Shown here: piece by piece, positions 35,501-44,858 of the stretch
Position numbering within the stretch: position 1 is the first letter of the stretch
How the letters are laid out: every line of letters begins with the position of its first letter
Notes under the pieces: generated by a model
Databases searched by the model: none
Seen by the model: only the letters and a program-made list of their open reading frames with translations
Told to the model about the DNA's origin: nothing
Position numbers and translations under genes: made by a program
NCBI GenBank assembly: GCA_947503965.1
Contig: CANNFU010000001.1
Span: 744,001-808,000 of the forward strand
DNA from: an uncultured Paracoccaceae bacterium
GTDB taxonomy: Bacteria > Pseudomonadota > Alphaproteobacteria > Rhodobacterales > Rhodobacteraceae
DNA: 64,000 nt
Direction: 5' to 3'

Positions 35501-36346
35501 TCATCGCCCCGGGATCGCGCCCCGCTTGACGCCCTTGCCTTCCCAGTTGTCCAGCGCCGCCACGGCCTCCTCCGCTGTTTCGACGAAGCGGAACAGTTTC
35601 AGATCATCCGAGGAGATCGTGCCGGCGTCCGCAAGCGCGTCCCAATTGATGATCTTGTCCCAGAAGTCCCTCCCGAACAGCAGGAATGGCACTTGCGCCA
35701 TCCGGCCCGTCTGGATCAGCGTCAACGCCTCGAACAATTCATCCAGCGTGCCGAACCCACCGGGAAAGACGCAGACCGCAGAAGCGCGCATCAGGAAATG
35801 CATCTTGCGAATGCCGAAATAGTGGAAGTTAAAGCACAGCTCCGGCGTGACATATTCATTCGGCGCTTGTTCATGCGGCAGTACGATGTTCAGTCCGATG
35901 GATTTGCCGCCCGCGTCCTGCGCGCCGCGATTGCCTGCCTCCATCACGCCGGGGCCGCCACCGGTAACGATGACATCATCCGTGCCCCCATTCGCCAGCG
36001 ATTTGGCGGTCATGATCTGGGCAAATTTGCGCGCCTCGTCGTAATATTTGGTCAGGTCGGCCAGCGTCTGTGTGCGCGCCTTGTCCTTGTTGACCGGATC
36101 GGGAATGCGCGCCCCGCCAAACAGGACGATGGTAGAATTGATCCCCGCCTCGTTCATCAGCAATTCAGGCTTGAGCAGTTCCAATTGCAACCGCACAGGC
36201 CGCAATTCTTCCCGGCACATGAAGTCTTCGTCCGCAAAGGCAAGCCGGTAGGACGGTGCGCGGGTCTGCGGCGTGTCCACGGCATGTGTTGCGGCCTCGC
36301 GGTCCTGATGGCTGTCACGGAATGGATGCTTGCGGTCGTCTTTCAT
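35501..36346 (-). CDS. LOG-family protein (TIGR00730 Rossmann fold)
   Basis: 281-aa protein of the lysine-decarboxylase-like fold, whose characterised members are cytokinin riboside 5'-monophosphate phosphoribohydrolases or pyrimidine nucleotide hydrolases. Motifs: VTGGGPGVMEAGNRGA and VFPGGFGTLDELFEALTLIQTG (PGGxGTxxE). The ATG at 36346, after AGGACAAAG, is favoured over a GTG/ATG further upstream. Divergent from dapD. Confidence 0.87.
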   Translation of the reverse strand: MKDDRKHPFRDSHQDREAATHAVDTPQTRAPSYRLAFADEDFMCREELRPVRLQLELLKPELLMNEAGINSTIVLFGGARIPDPVNKDKARTQTLADLTKYYDEARKFAQIMTAKSLANGGTDDVIVTGGGPGVMEAGNRGAQDAGGKSIGLNIVLPHEQAPNEYVTPELCFNFHYFGIRKMHFLMRASAVCVFPGGFGTLDELFEALTLIQTGRMAQVPFLLFGRDFWDKIINWDALADAGTISSDDLKLFRFVETAEEAVAALDNWEGKGVKRGAIPGR

Positions 36347-36477
36347 AAACTTTGTCCTGTCATGGTTTGGCGTCAGCATTTCGCGATGCGGGGGCAGATG
36401 CAATGGGCATGGTTATGATTGCGCAAGGGGGGACCGCCCATTATAGCCATGCCGAACTGACCCGACCGGAGGACCCC

Positions 36478-37305
36478 ATGTCAAACGCTGCCCTTGAGAC
36501 CGCCATCGAAGCCGCGTGGGAGGCTCGCGATACCATCACCCCCGCGACCACGGGCGAGACCCGCGAAGCGATCGAGGATACGCTGAACGCGCTCGACAGC
36601 GGCAGCTTGCGCGTGGCCGAGAAACAGGGCGACGGGTCATGGCATGTGAACCAGTGGGCCAAAAAGGCCGTGCTGCTGGGCTTCCGGATCAAGGATATGG
36701 AAAAACAGGATGGCGGTCCGCAAGCCGGTGGCTGGTGGGACAAGGTCGACAGCAAGTTCAAAGGCTGGGGTGACAACCAGTGGAAAGCCGCAGGCTTTCG
36801 GGCCGTGCCGAACTGTGTCGTGCGCAAATCCGCATTCATCGCCCCTGGTGTGGTGCTGATGCCGTCCTTTGTGAACCTCGGCGCCTATGTGGATGAAGGC
36901 ACGATGGTCGACACCTGGGCGACCGTGGGGTCCTGCGCGCAGATCGGCAAGAACGTGCACCTGTCTGGCGGTGTCGGCATCGGCGGCGTGTTGGAGCCGA
37001 TGCAGGCGGGGCCGACGATTATCGAAGATAACTGCTTTATTGGCGCACGGTCAGAAGTGGTCGAAGGCTGTATTGTCCGTGAAGGATCGGTGCTGGGCAT
37101 GGGTGTCTTTATCGGCCAGTCCACCAAGATCGTGGACCGCGAAACGGGTGAGGTTATGTATGGTGAGGTGCCACCCTATTCGGTCGTTGTCGCGGGTTCC
37201 ATGCCATCCAAGAACGGCATCAACCTTTATTGTGCCGTGATCGTCAAACGGGTGGATGAACGCACCCGATCCAAGACCGGCATCAACGAATTGCTGCGCG
37301 ACTAG
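36478..37305 (+). CDS. dapD: 2,3,4,5-tetrahydropyridine-2,6-dicarboxylate N-succinyltransferase
   Basis: 275-aa enzyme of lysine and meso-diaminopimelate synthesis that succinylates tetrahydrodipicolinate. The left-handed beta-helix hexapeptide repeats run from about 105 to 235 ([42 protein letters not shown]). The start at 36478 follows CCGGAGGACC and gives the family length; the upstream frame extension is discarded. Confidence 0.95.
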   Translation: MSNAALETAIEAAWEARDTITPATTGETREAIEDTLNALDSGSLRVAEKQGDGSWHVNQWAKKAVLLGFRIKDMEKQDGGPQAGGWWDKVDSKFKGWGDNQWKAAGFRAVPNCVVRKSAFIAPGVVLMPSFVNLGAYVDEGTMVDTWATVGSCAQIGKNVHLSGGVGIGGVLEPMQAGPTIIEDNCFIGARSEVVEGCIVREGSVLGMGVFIGQSTKIVDRETGEVMYGEVPPYSVVVAGSMPSKNGINLYCAVIVKRVDERTRSKTGINELLRD

Positions 37306-37306
37306 C

Positions 37307-37582
37307 ATGATCCTGAGCCGTGTTCTTGCGCGCAAGCGTATCGCGGCAGGTGTCCGGCCATCGTTCAAGGCCGCGTGGCTGCCGGTTGCCTTTGACGTTG
37401 TGGTGATCGGGCTGATCCTGGCCCTGATGTTTCTGCCGGCGGTATCATTGACCATCGTCATGGAACTGACCCTGTTCTGGCGGATCCTGTTGCTGATGGT
37501 CGTGATCTATGCCCCGCTGCAGATCGTGATCATCGTCTCAACCATCTGGGCGGTGCGGTCGCGTTGGGAAGAAAAAGGATAG
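37307..37582 (+). CDS. Small two-helix membrane protein
   Basis: 91-aa protein starting 1 bp after the dapD stop. Two hydrophobic helices (AFDVVVIGLILALMFLPAV, ILLLMVVIYAPLQIVIIVST) are flanked by arginine-rich ends. No family recognised. Co-transcription with dapD is likely from the spacing, but nothing links it to lysine synthesis. Confidence 0.65.
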   Translation: MILSRVLARKRIAAGVRPSFKAAWLPVAFDVVVIGLILALMFLPAVSLTIVMELTLFWRILLLMVVIYAPLQIVIIVSTIWAVRSRWEEKG

Positions 37583-37588
37583 CGGTCG

Positions 37589-38677
37589 TTAGTCGTCGCT
37601 ATAAGCCGCCCCGAACCATTCGGCCCGCAACTGATCGTAGTCGCCGTTTTCGCGGGCATGCAAAAGCGCGCGGTTCAACGGTTCGCGCAGCACGCTGCCT
37701 GTCGGCAATGCAATCCCATAACCTTCGCGCCGAAAGATGCGGTCAACCAGACGTGCATCGTCGGGCGCTTGGGTGCGCATGTAATAGGCCAGAATGGGTC
37801 CGTCAAACACGACGGCCTCAATATCATTGTTCTCAAAGGCATCCAGCAGCGCCTCCAGCGTTGCAAATTCCCGATGCTGCACGCCGCGCAGGTTCAGGAA
37901 TGTCGATGTGGTCGACCCTTCGGTGGTGCCCACGCGCATCCCGTCAAGATCACTGATGCCGGTGACATCTTCGGATATTGCATTGATCGTCAGCGCCGCC
38001 GTGATGTTCGCCGTAAAGAACGAGATCAGAAACAGGCTGCACACCAGCATGATCGTTCCAAAGACACGGCCCAGCGCCGAGCGTGGGGCCTCTTCCTCGT
38101 GCGCGCTTGAGATGATCAGGTTCAGCGCCCACCAAAAGGCGGGAAACGCCGCCTCCCGCGCGGTTTCACCGAACATCTTCTGCTTGCGGCGTTCGAACGC
38201 CCACATCAACATGCCGATGGTCAGTGTGATGATCAGAAATATCACCACCGCCAGCAAAAGACGCGGCGACAGGATCGACCTGATTAGTGCGAGCGTCCCG
38301 TTGCCTTCACCGCGCAGCATGATCTGCAGGCCGGTTTCAAAAATCGGTTGCGTGAAATCAATGCGCGTCTCGCGTTCTTCGGTGATCGAGATATTCGCGA
38401 TGGCTGCATCGGCCTGCCCGGCCTCGACCGCATTGATCATTTCAGTAAAGGTATCAAACCGGACCCATTCGTAGCGCAGTCCGATATCTCCGGCCAAGGC
38501 ATCCCATAAAGCCACGCTAAAGCCCGTGTCTGTGCCATCCTCGACCATCGAAAATGGGGCGCGCGTGACGGTCGCGACCGTCAGGATATTGTCGATCCCT
38601 TCCGGCTCCTGGGCCTGGGCGGGTATCAGCATCAATGAAAAGGCCCATGTCAGGCATGCCACTATGATCTGACGCAA
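37589..38677 (-). CDS. Ionotropic glutamate receptor-like channel with split ligand-binding domain
   Basis: 362-aa inner-membrane protein. Order: signal peptide (1-22), first half of an SBP_bac_3 ligand domain (about 30-125), TM helix (140-161), pore-like re-entrant segment FPAFWWALNLIIS (178-190), TM helix (204-227) ending SFFTANITAALT, second half of the ligand domain (240-355). SFFTANITAAL matches the SYTANLAAF signature of glutamate-receptor M3 helices. R105 (ERETRIDFTQP) and D292 (VFDGP) match residues that hold amino-acid ligands. This is the GluR0 layout without a fourth helix. The selectivity filter is not the potassium-type GYG. Ligand and ion unknown. Confidence 0.82.
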   Translation of the reverse strand: MRQIIVACLTWAFSLMLIPAQAQEPEGIDNILTVATVTRAPFSMVEDGTDTGFSVALWDALAGDIGLRYEWVRFDTFTEMINAVEAGQADAAIANISITEERETRIDFTQPIFETGLQIMLRGEGNGTLALIRSILSPRLLLAVVIFLIITLTIGMLMWAFERRKQKMFGETAREAAFPAFWWALNLIISSAHEEEAPRSALGRVFGTIMLVCSLFLISFFTANITAALTINAISEDVTGISDLDGMRVGTTEGSTTSTFLNLRGVQHREFATLEALLDAFENNDIEAVVFDGPILAYYMRTQAPDDARLVDRIFRREGYGIALPTGSVLREPLNRALLHARENGDYDQLRAEWFGAAYSDD

Positions 38678-38801
38678 ATATCCGCCCCCGCTGCTACCAT
38701 CTCTATGTCCACTTTACCCAACGTCAATGCAAGACCCGTGCGCTGACTTGACACCGCCGGGCGTTGGCCGCATCCAGCAGTGCCAAAGCCTGGGGGCCGC
38801 C

Positions 38802-39134
38802 ATGACCGACAAAAAATCAAGACAAAAGGTGTTTACCTTGCTGGTCGAGGTGGGCCGCAATGCGGGCGATGGCCTGCCCGAAGGGGCCACAGGTGGCGCG
38901 CTGATGTGTTATGCCAGCGGCGTGGACGAGGCCGAAGCCGTGCGCGAGACGGTCGCGATCCTGAAACAGGCCGATCTGGCGCCGCTCGACGTATCAGGCT
39001 ACGGCACGTTAGAGGAACGGCTGGCCGAGGGTCATGATATCTCGGAGGATGAAAAAGCATTGATGGCGCGTGCGCTTGAGGAAAACAGCGTCATCGTAGC
39101 ACAGATGACGCCGTTTTTTGATGAGGATGCGTGA
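38802..39134 (+). CDS. Conserved hypothetical protein
   Basis: 110-aa acidic soluble protein: FTLLVEVGRNAGDGLPEGATGG, then a helix AEAVRETVAILKQADLAPLDVSGYGT. No recognised family. The ATG at 38802 is preferred to the open frame upstream, which contains only unrelated sequence. It overlaps the start of the following methyltransferase gene by about 14 bp, so they may be translated together. Confidence 0.65.
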   Translation: MTDKKSRQKVFTLLVEVGRNAGDGLPEGATGGALMCYASGVDEAEAVRETVAILKQADLAPLDVSGYGTLEERLAEGHDISEDEKALMARALEENSVIVAQMTPFFDEDA

Positions 39135-39858
39135 CGCGACGACGCTGAACCGGAAGGCCTGGAATGCGCAGCGTTACGACGCCTGGGTCGCCGCATACGG
39201 AAGCCCTGAAGACCAGGCGGGGCGCATCATCGCCAACCCCAACCATGTACTGCGCCGCTTGATACCCTATCTTGGCGAGATCAGGGACAAGCGGATCTGC
39301 AACGTACAAGGGTCCCATGGTCGTGTCGCGGTTGCGTTGGCGCGGCTGGGCGCACAGGTGCAGGTCATCGATTTTGCCGAAGAGAACAGACGCTACGCAC
39401 TGAACCTCGCCGCAGCGGCGGGCGTTTCGATCGACTATGCTGTTTGCGATGTGATGGAGGCGGGCAATCTGGGGCTGCATGGCCGCTTTGACATGCTGGT
39501 TCTTGAATTGGGCATTCTGCACTATCATCAGGACCTTGATACCTTCTTCGCTGTGATGCACGGGCTGACGGCCAAGGGCGGTCAACTACTGTTGAATGAA
39601 TTCCATCCGGTCCAGCGAAAGCTGTTCTGGCCAGATGGCCCCCACGACTACTTTCAAAGCGGCCTTGTGACTGCTCATGTTCCCAACCCCGATCCGGGTG
39701 GGGTGCCGCTAGGACACTGCCACTATCGGTTCTGGACCATGGCCGAGGTGATCACGGCAATCATCAACGCCGGTTTCACCATCCGGCGAATGGATGAACA
39801 TCCTGAACACGATGAACCGACTATTCCGGGGAGCTTTACTCTTCTTGCGGATGTCTGA
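39121..39858 (+). CDS. SAM-dependent methyltransferase
   Basis: 245-aa class I methyltransferase. The SAM pocket is ICNVQGSHGRVAVALARLGAQV (motif I; the usual GxGxG is weak, Q-G-S-H-G), then VIDFAEENRRYA (motif II) and FDMLVLELGILHYHQDLD (motif IV). The C-terminal half has GHCHYRFWTMAEVITAIINAGF. Substrate unknown. The start may be the ATG at 39121 or 39127; both overlap the upstream gene. Confidence 0.78.
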   Translation: MRMRDATTLNRKAWNAQRYDAWVAAYGSPEDQAGRIIANPNHVLRRLIPYLGEIRDKRICNVQGSHGRVAVALARLGAQVQVIDFAEENRRYALNLAAAAGVSIDYAVCDVMEAGNLGLHGRFDMLVLELGILHYHQDLDTFFAVMHGLTAKGGQLLLNEFHPVQRKLFWPDGPHDYFQSGLVTAHVPNPDPGGVPLGHCHYRFWTMAEVITAIINAGFTIRRMDEHPEHDEPTIPGSFTLLADV

Positions 39859-40042
39859 TTGTGTGGTTGTGCCGATCATAAGGCGGCAAACGATCACGGG
39901 TATGCCTTATTCACCGCGCCGACATTTGTATCCTTGGCACCTAAGGTCGGGTAAGAGCCCAAGGTGTTGACCAAACCTCTCGTCTCACAATCGAAATCGG
40001 AGTACCAATGTACCTGTTGGTCACTCGTGGAAAGCTCGATCT

Positions 40043-40363
40043 ATGCCTAACATTTACGATTACATCGACGAGATGCAAAAACGCCCCGGCATGTTCACGG
40101 CAAACCAAACTCTCGGTCCTCTTGAGACCCTTCTCCACGGATACTGCACTTGCCTGCACTTGAATGAAATTAAGGAGGTTTATGAAGGGCGCGAGTTCAA
40201 TCCCCGGAACTTCTCAGCCTGGTTGTATGATGAGCTTGGCTGGTCGGGTGCGCTTGGATTCGCCTTTGCCATCGAAGCTAATACTACCGGGCCCAAAGAC
40301 GCCTTTGACACGTTCTTTAAGCTTGTACAGCAGTTTCGACATGGCATGGCGGGCCACCAGTGA
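40043..40363 (+). CDS. Hypothetical protein with RPGM motif
   Basis: 106-aa protein beginning IYDYIDEMQKRPGMF, which resembles the I-x-x-x-x-x-RPGMY start of a small uncharacterised family. The remainder (GPLETLLHGYCTCLHLNEIKEVYEG, NFSAWLYDELGW) suits a helical soluble protein. Base composition is a little lower in GC than its neighbours, and it stands alone. It may be an accessory gene. Function unknown. Confidence 0.6.
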   Translation: MPNIYDYIDEMQKRPGMFTANQTLGPLETLLHGYCTCLHLNEIKEVYEGREFNPRNFSAWLYDELGWSGALGFAFAIEANTTGPKDAFDTFFKLVQQFRHGMAGHQ

Positions 40364-40392
40364 ATGTCGGCGCTGTCCGCAAAGCCGCCGAC

Positions 40393-43300
40393 CTACTCCG
40401 CCGGAACCGCCTCAATATCATCGCGCGCTTCGCTTGGCTTGACCGTCAGGACCAGCCGCAACAGCGGTGGCAAGGTCAGCAACGTCAGGAACGCCGACAT
40501 TGACAAACCACCCACGACAACCGCGCCCAGACCACGATAGAGTTCCGATCCTGCGCCCGGGAAGATCACCAGCGGCAGCATCCCGCAGACCGACGTCAGC
40601 GTGGACATGAAGATTGGCCTGATCCGGTTTCGCGTCGCCTCTTCGATGGCATCAACCGGCGTCATCCCCTCTTCTCGCAGCAGGTAGAGCGATTGATGGA
40701 CGATCAGGATTGCGTTGTTCACCACAATCCCCACAAGGATCACAAACCCCAATAACGTCAGCATATCCAGCGGCTGCGTCCCGATGATGTTCAGCACCGC
40801 AAGGCCCCCCACGCCTCCTGCCGCCGCGACGGGCACCGAGATCATGACAACCAAAGGCAGAATGAAACTCTCAAACAGGATCGCCATCACCAGAAATACA
40901 ATCAACATCGCCACGATCAGGTTGATCTGGATGGCCCCCCATGTCTGCGACAACTGATCTGCCGTGCCCGACACCGAAAGACGCACGCCGGGTGGCAATC
41001 CCTGTTCTTCCAAAGGTGCGATCACTTGCGTTTCCAGCAACTCGACTGCGGCCTCAAGCGGCAGGGCGTCAGACGGGCGTACCTCTAGTGTAACGGTCCG
41101 CAGTCGTTCCAAATGCCGGATTTCGGTTGGCCCCGCAGTAACCCGCACTTCGGCCAATTCAGATGCGGGGATGATCTGCCCCGATGGTGTGACCACCGGG
41201 AACGACCCGATGTCCTGTGTACGCAGGGCGCTTTGGACTGTCTCATCACCTTTCAGCGTCAGATCAATCCGGCGATTGCCCACGTTGATTTCGGCCACGC
41301 GAATGCCGTCGTTATAGGCATCAATGGTCGAGGCAAGTGCCTGCGTCGTCAGCCCCGCATCCGCAAGACGCAGACGATCCGGGATCAGCCGCACCTCTGG
41401 CGCGCCCAGTTCAAGCCCCGGGATGGGGCGGAACTGGTGGCCTTCGGATCGGGGAAGCAATTGTGCGATTGTCCCTGCGGCCTGCCCGGCGACGCCCAAG
41501 ATCTCTTCCAGTTCGTTGCCGGTGATGTTCAGTTCAATTGTACGGCCCCCGCCGACACCGCGACCAAAAAGCGAGGGTTGGGTCATGAATCCGAATGTTC
41601 CCGGCTCTGCAAAGATCGGCCGCGACAGAATCGGGATCACCTCGGCCACGCGGTCACCGTCGACGGCAGCCGCACCCACAAAGCTGTTGCCAGGGGTCGC
41701 CACGAAAAAGAAACTTTCCAGTGCGGGCGTGCCTTCTGCGGTTTGTTCTGCGGGGGCGGCTTCCCATAGTGGTCGCGCGACGCCTTCGATCCGCTGGGCA
41801 ATCGTCTCGGTCGTTGCAAGATTGTAGCCCGGCGGCGGGATGATCAGGCCGAAGACCAGATTGCGGTTGCCTTCGGGCAGGTATTCCAGTTTGGGCAGAA
41901 AGGTGATCGCCGCCACCGCGGCCCCGGTCGCGATCAAGGACACAAACAACAGACCCAACGCGCGGAACCGCACGGTCAGGCGGACATAACTCATCACCAG
42001 CCAGCTAAATGCGCGGGCAAAATGATCGACTCCCGGTAAGGGCATGACCTTGGCATCGCCGGACGCGAGAATACGGCTCGATAGTGCCGGAATGACCGTG
42101 ACAGCCACGAGGAGCGACAGCAGCACCGACACGGAAATCGCCACGGCGATGTCACGGAAAAGCTGCCCCGCTTCCAGTTCCATCACCAAAATCGGGATGA
42201 ACACCATCACCGTGGTCAAGGCCGAGACAAGGATTGCGCCCCAGACCTGCCGCGCCCCGTGATAGGCCGCCTCGCGCCGGTTCATGCCCTTTTCGCGCAG
42301 TCGATAGATGTTTTCCAATACTACAATCGCAGCGTCTACGATCATACCGATCGCAAAGGCGATGCCCGCCAGCGAGATCACGTTCAGCGTGCGCCCCGTT
42401 GCCGCCATCGCAACAAATGTCGCGACGATGGACACCGGGATCGCCAAGCTGATGACCAATGTCGCGCGCGGGCTGCGAAGGAAAATCAGCAGGACAAGCG
42501 CCGCCAGCAACCCGCCGATCCAGATGTTCTGAACCACCAGATCAATCGCACCTTCGATATAGATTGTTTCATCGTAGACCTGTTGAAGCACCAGGTTTTC
42601 ACGGGCAATCGGCCCCGCCTCAAGCTCGGCCAGAACCGATTTGACCTCTTCCATCGTCGCAATAACATTTGCCCCCTGTTCGCGGACGAGATTGAATGCC
42701 AGCGCCGGTTCCCCCCGGAAACGCAACTGCGCGGTGTTTTCTTTGTAAGCGAAGCCCACATCGGCCACATCTGATACACGGACGCGGCCCAAGATACCGG
42801 CCGACCCCTGCCCTTCGCTGCGCAGCACCACATCCTCAATGGCCTGGATCGTATCCAGCCGCCCTTCGGCACGCACCACATAGCGGCGCTTGCCTTCGTC
42901 AACCTCACCTGCGGAGACGCTGATGTTTTCGGATCGCAGACTTTGTACCACCGCCGGGATGGTCATATTGTACCGGGCAAGCTCGTCCGGGTTGATCACG
43001 ATCTGCAATTCGCGGGACACGCCGCCAAAGACATTCACGGTCGAAATGCCGTCGATCCGTTCCAGCCGCTCCTTGATCTCATCTTCCAGAAAATCGCCGT
43101 ATTGCGGCAGCGGTGTTGAGTTACCCTCGCCCGCGCTGACCATCACCCAGGCAATCGGGCTGTCGTCGGAACCAGAGGTGTTCAGCGTCGGCTCACCGGC
43201 CTCCTCCGGGTAGCCACCCACACGGTCAAGCCGGTTGGAGACAAGCAACAAAACATCACCCATGTCCGAGCCAACCGCGAATTCCAGCGTTACCTCGGCC

Positions 43301-43563
43301 TGTCCGGTGCGCGACCGGCTGGTCATCCGCTCAAGCCCTTCCAAACCCCGGAATGCATCTTCCTGCGGGTTCACGATCTCGCGTTCGACTTCAGCCGGGG
43401 CGGCACCGGACCAGACGGTTTCGACAACAACAATTGGTTTGCGCACATCAGGGGCCAGCTGCACCGGGATACGCGACAGGGCCAATGCACCAAACAGAAC
43501 GGCCATGATCACCACGGCCATCACGGCAATGGGGCGTTCAATTGCCAGACGGATCGGGTTCAT
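40393..43563 (-). CDS. RND efflux pump, inner-membrane permease
   Basis: 1056-aa proton-driven exporter of the AcrB/MdtC superfamily with twelve helices in two repeats. Helix 4 carries GMIVDAAIVVLENIYRLREKG; the charged pair seen as DD in AcrB is D-A here, a pattern also found in metal-type RND pumps. Periplasmic porter domains are normal in length. Its start is 3 bp after the adaptor stop, so the pair forms a tripartite pump. No outer-membrane channel gene is in the window. Cargo unknown. Confidence 0.92.
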   Translation of the reverse strand: MNPIRLAIERPIAVMAVVIMAVLFGALALSRIPVQLAPDVRKPIVVVETVWSGAAPAEVEREIVNPQEDAFRGLEGLERMTSRSRTGQAEVTLEFAVGSDMGDVLLLVSNRLDRVGGYPEEAGEPTLNTSGSDDSPIAWVMVSAGEGNSTPLPQYGDFLEDEIKERLERIDGISTVNVFGGVSRELQIVINPDELARYNMTIPAVVQSLRSENISVSAGEVDEGKRRYVVRAEGRLDTIQAIEDVVLRSEGQGSAGILGRVRVSDVADVGFAYKENTAQLRFRGEPALAFNLVREQGANVIATMEEVKSVLAELEAGPIARENLVLQQVYDETIYIEGAIDLVVQNIWIGGLLAALVLLIFLRSPRATLVISLAIPVSIVATFVAMAATGRTLNVISLAGIAFAIGMIVDAAIVVLENIYRLREKGMNRREAAYHGARQVWGAILVSALTTVMVFIPILVMELEAGQLFRDIAVAISVSVLLSLLVAVTVIPALSSRILASGDAKVMPLPGVDHFARAFSWLVMSYVRLTVRFRALGLLFVSLIATGAAVAAITFLPKLEYLPEGNRNLVFGLIIPPPGYNLATTETIAQRIEGVARPLWEAAPAEQTAEGTPALESFFFVATPGNSFVGAAAVDGDRVAEVIPILSRPIFAEPGTFGFMTQPSLFGRGVGGGRTIELNITGNELEEILGVAGQAAGTIAQLLPRSEGHQFRPIPGLELGAPEVRLIPDRLRLADAGLTTQALASTIDAYNDGIRVAEINVGNRRIDLTLKGDETVQSALRTQDIGSFPVVTPSGQIIPASELAEVRVTAGPTEIRHLERLRTVTLEVRPSDALPLEAAVELLETQVIAPLEEQGLPPGVRLSVSGTADQLSQTWGAIQINLIVAMLIVFLVMAILFESFILPLVVMISVPVAAAGGVGGLAVLNIIGTQPLDMLTLLGFVILVGIVVNNAILIVHQSLYLLREEGMTPVDAIEEATRNRIRPIFMSTLTSVCGMLPLVIFPGAGSELYRGLGAVVVGGLSMSAFLTLLTLPPLLRLVLTVKPSEARDDIEAVPAE

Positions 43564-43566
43564 CGC

Positions 43567-44709
43567 TTAACCCTCCTCTGCCGGGGTTTCACCGGCTTGT
43601 GCTGCCGCTGGCGGGCCACCAGCGCCCATCGGCGCGATGTCCTGACCGGGGCGCAGCCGTTCATTGCCACGCACCACAACTTCGTCACCCGGGGCAAGGC
43701 CGCTGACCACTTCGAACGTATCACCCAATGCGGCCCCAATCGTCACGGTGCGCGGCGCTGCTTTGCCATCTTCATTCACAAATGCCGTCCACCCACCGCG
43801 CGCCTGCACCAATGCATCCTTGGGCACGACAATCACGTCACGGACGGCCCCGATGGGCACGTCCAGTGTCACGGGCTGCCCAATGGCAAAGGACGGATCA
43901 ATCGCCTTCAGGGTAAAGCGTACCGGTCGCGTCCGGGTCTCGGAAAACTCTGTTGGCAGAACTGCGCGCAGGATCATTGTCAAATCGCGGCCTGCATCAT
44001 TCCTTCCCGTCACGTCACGACCCGGCTCTAACGCGGCGACAAAGCGGGATGGCACATTTGCCTCAACCTCCATCGTGCCGATGTCAAGCAAGGTGGCTAC
44101 CTGACTGCCGGACGCGGCAAACTGGCCGACCTGGGTGGTCACATCCAGGACGATGCCGTCAAACGGCGCGCGGATTGTGGCGTTGTCCAAATTGTAGCGG
44201 GCAAGTTCTATCGCGTTTTCAGCCGCTGCGATGCGCGCGCGCGCCTCGGCCAGTCCACCAAGGGCGCTGGCCAGATCACTGGCGCGATCATCAAACTGCG
44301 CGGTCGAGATTGAGGCATTGGCGACAAGGTTTTCCGCCCGATCAAATGCAATCTGTGCACGGTCCGCCTGCACCTGTGCCACCTCCAGCCCGGCACTGGC
44401 GATGGCCAGCTGCGCCTCGGCGCTTCCCACTTCGATCTCAAGCCGCGATGTGTCCATGCGGGCCAGCACATCGCCTTGATTGACGACAGCACCAACCTGA
44501 ATCGGCACCCCGTTCACGACACCTGCAACACGGGTTGCCACATCACTTTCGCGGACCGCGACAATCTCACCGAAAACGGTGACGGTCTCTGTCATCTCGG
44601 CCATTTCGACCAGATCGGTTTGCACACTTGCGGGTCGTCCCTGGGCGATTGCAAAGGCTGGCGTCATCACCGCCAAAGCAGCGGCTAGTTTCAAAGTGCG
44701 AAGGCGCAT
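43567..44709 (-). CDS. RND efflux periplasmic adaptor (membrane fusion protein)
   Basis: 380-aa adaptor with signal peptide (LKLAAALAVMTPAFAIAQ), split biotinyl-lipoyl domain (VAGVVNGVPIQVGAVVNQGD and IRAPFDGIVLDVTTQVGQF), an alanine-rich alpha-hairpin (about 105-165) and beta-barrel and membrane-proximal domains. The ATG at 44709 precedes the signal peptide directly. The last 20 residues are a proline/alanine-rich tail. Works with the permease encoded just downstream. Confidence 0.92.
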   Translation of the reverse strand: MRLRTLKLAAALAVMTPAFAIAQGRPASVQTDLVEMAEMTETVTVFGEIVAVRESDVATRVAGVVNGVPIQVGAVVNQGDVLARMDTSRLEIEVGSAEAQLAIASAGLEVAQVQADRAQIAFDRAENLVANASISTAQFDDRASDLASALGGLAEARARIAAAENAIELARYNLDNATIRAPFDGIVLDVTTQVGQFAASGSQVATLLDIGTMEVEANVPSRFVAALEPGRDVTGRNDAGRDLTMILRAVLPTEFSETRTRPVRFTLKAIDPSFAIGQPVTLDVPIGAVRDVIVVPKDALVQARGGWTAFVNEDGKAAPRTVTIGAALGDTFEVVSGLAPGDEVVVRGNERLRPGQDIAPMGAGGPPAAAQAGETPAEEG

Positions 44710-44858
44710 GACGATCCCCGAGGTTTCGAAAAGGTGAAAATGTATAGTATCTGTTACGCGTTGACGTAGCGTTCGGATGACATCGGACCAGCCGGGTACG
44801 TTCGGCAGCCGCAATTCGGGCACAAGCAGACCTGCCTGCAAACTATGGATATCCCGGT

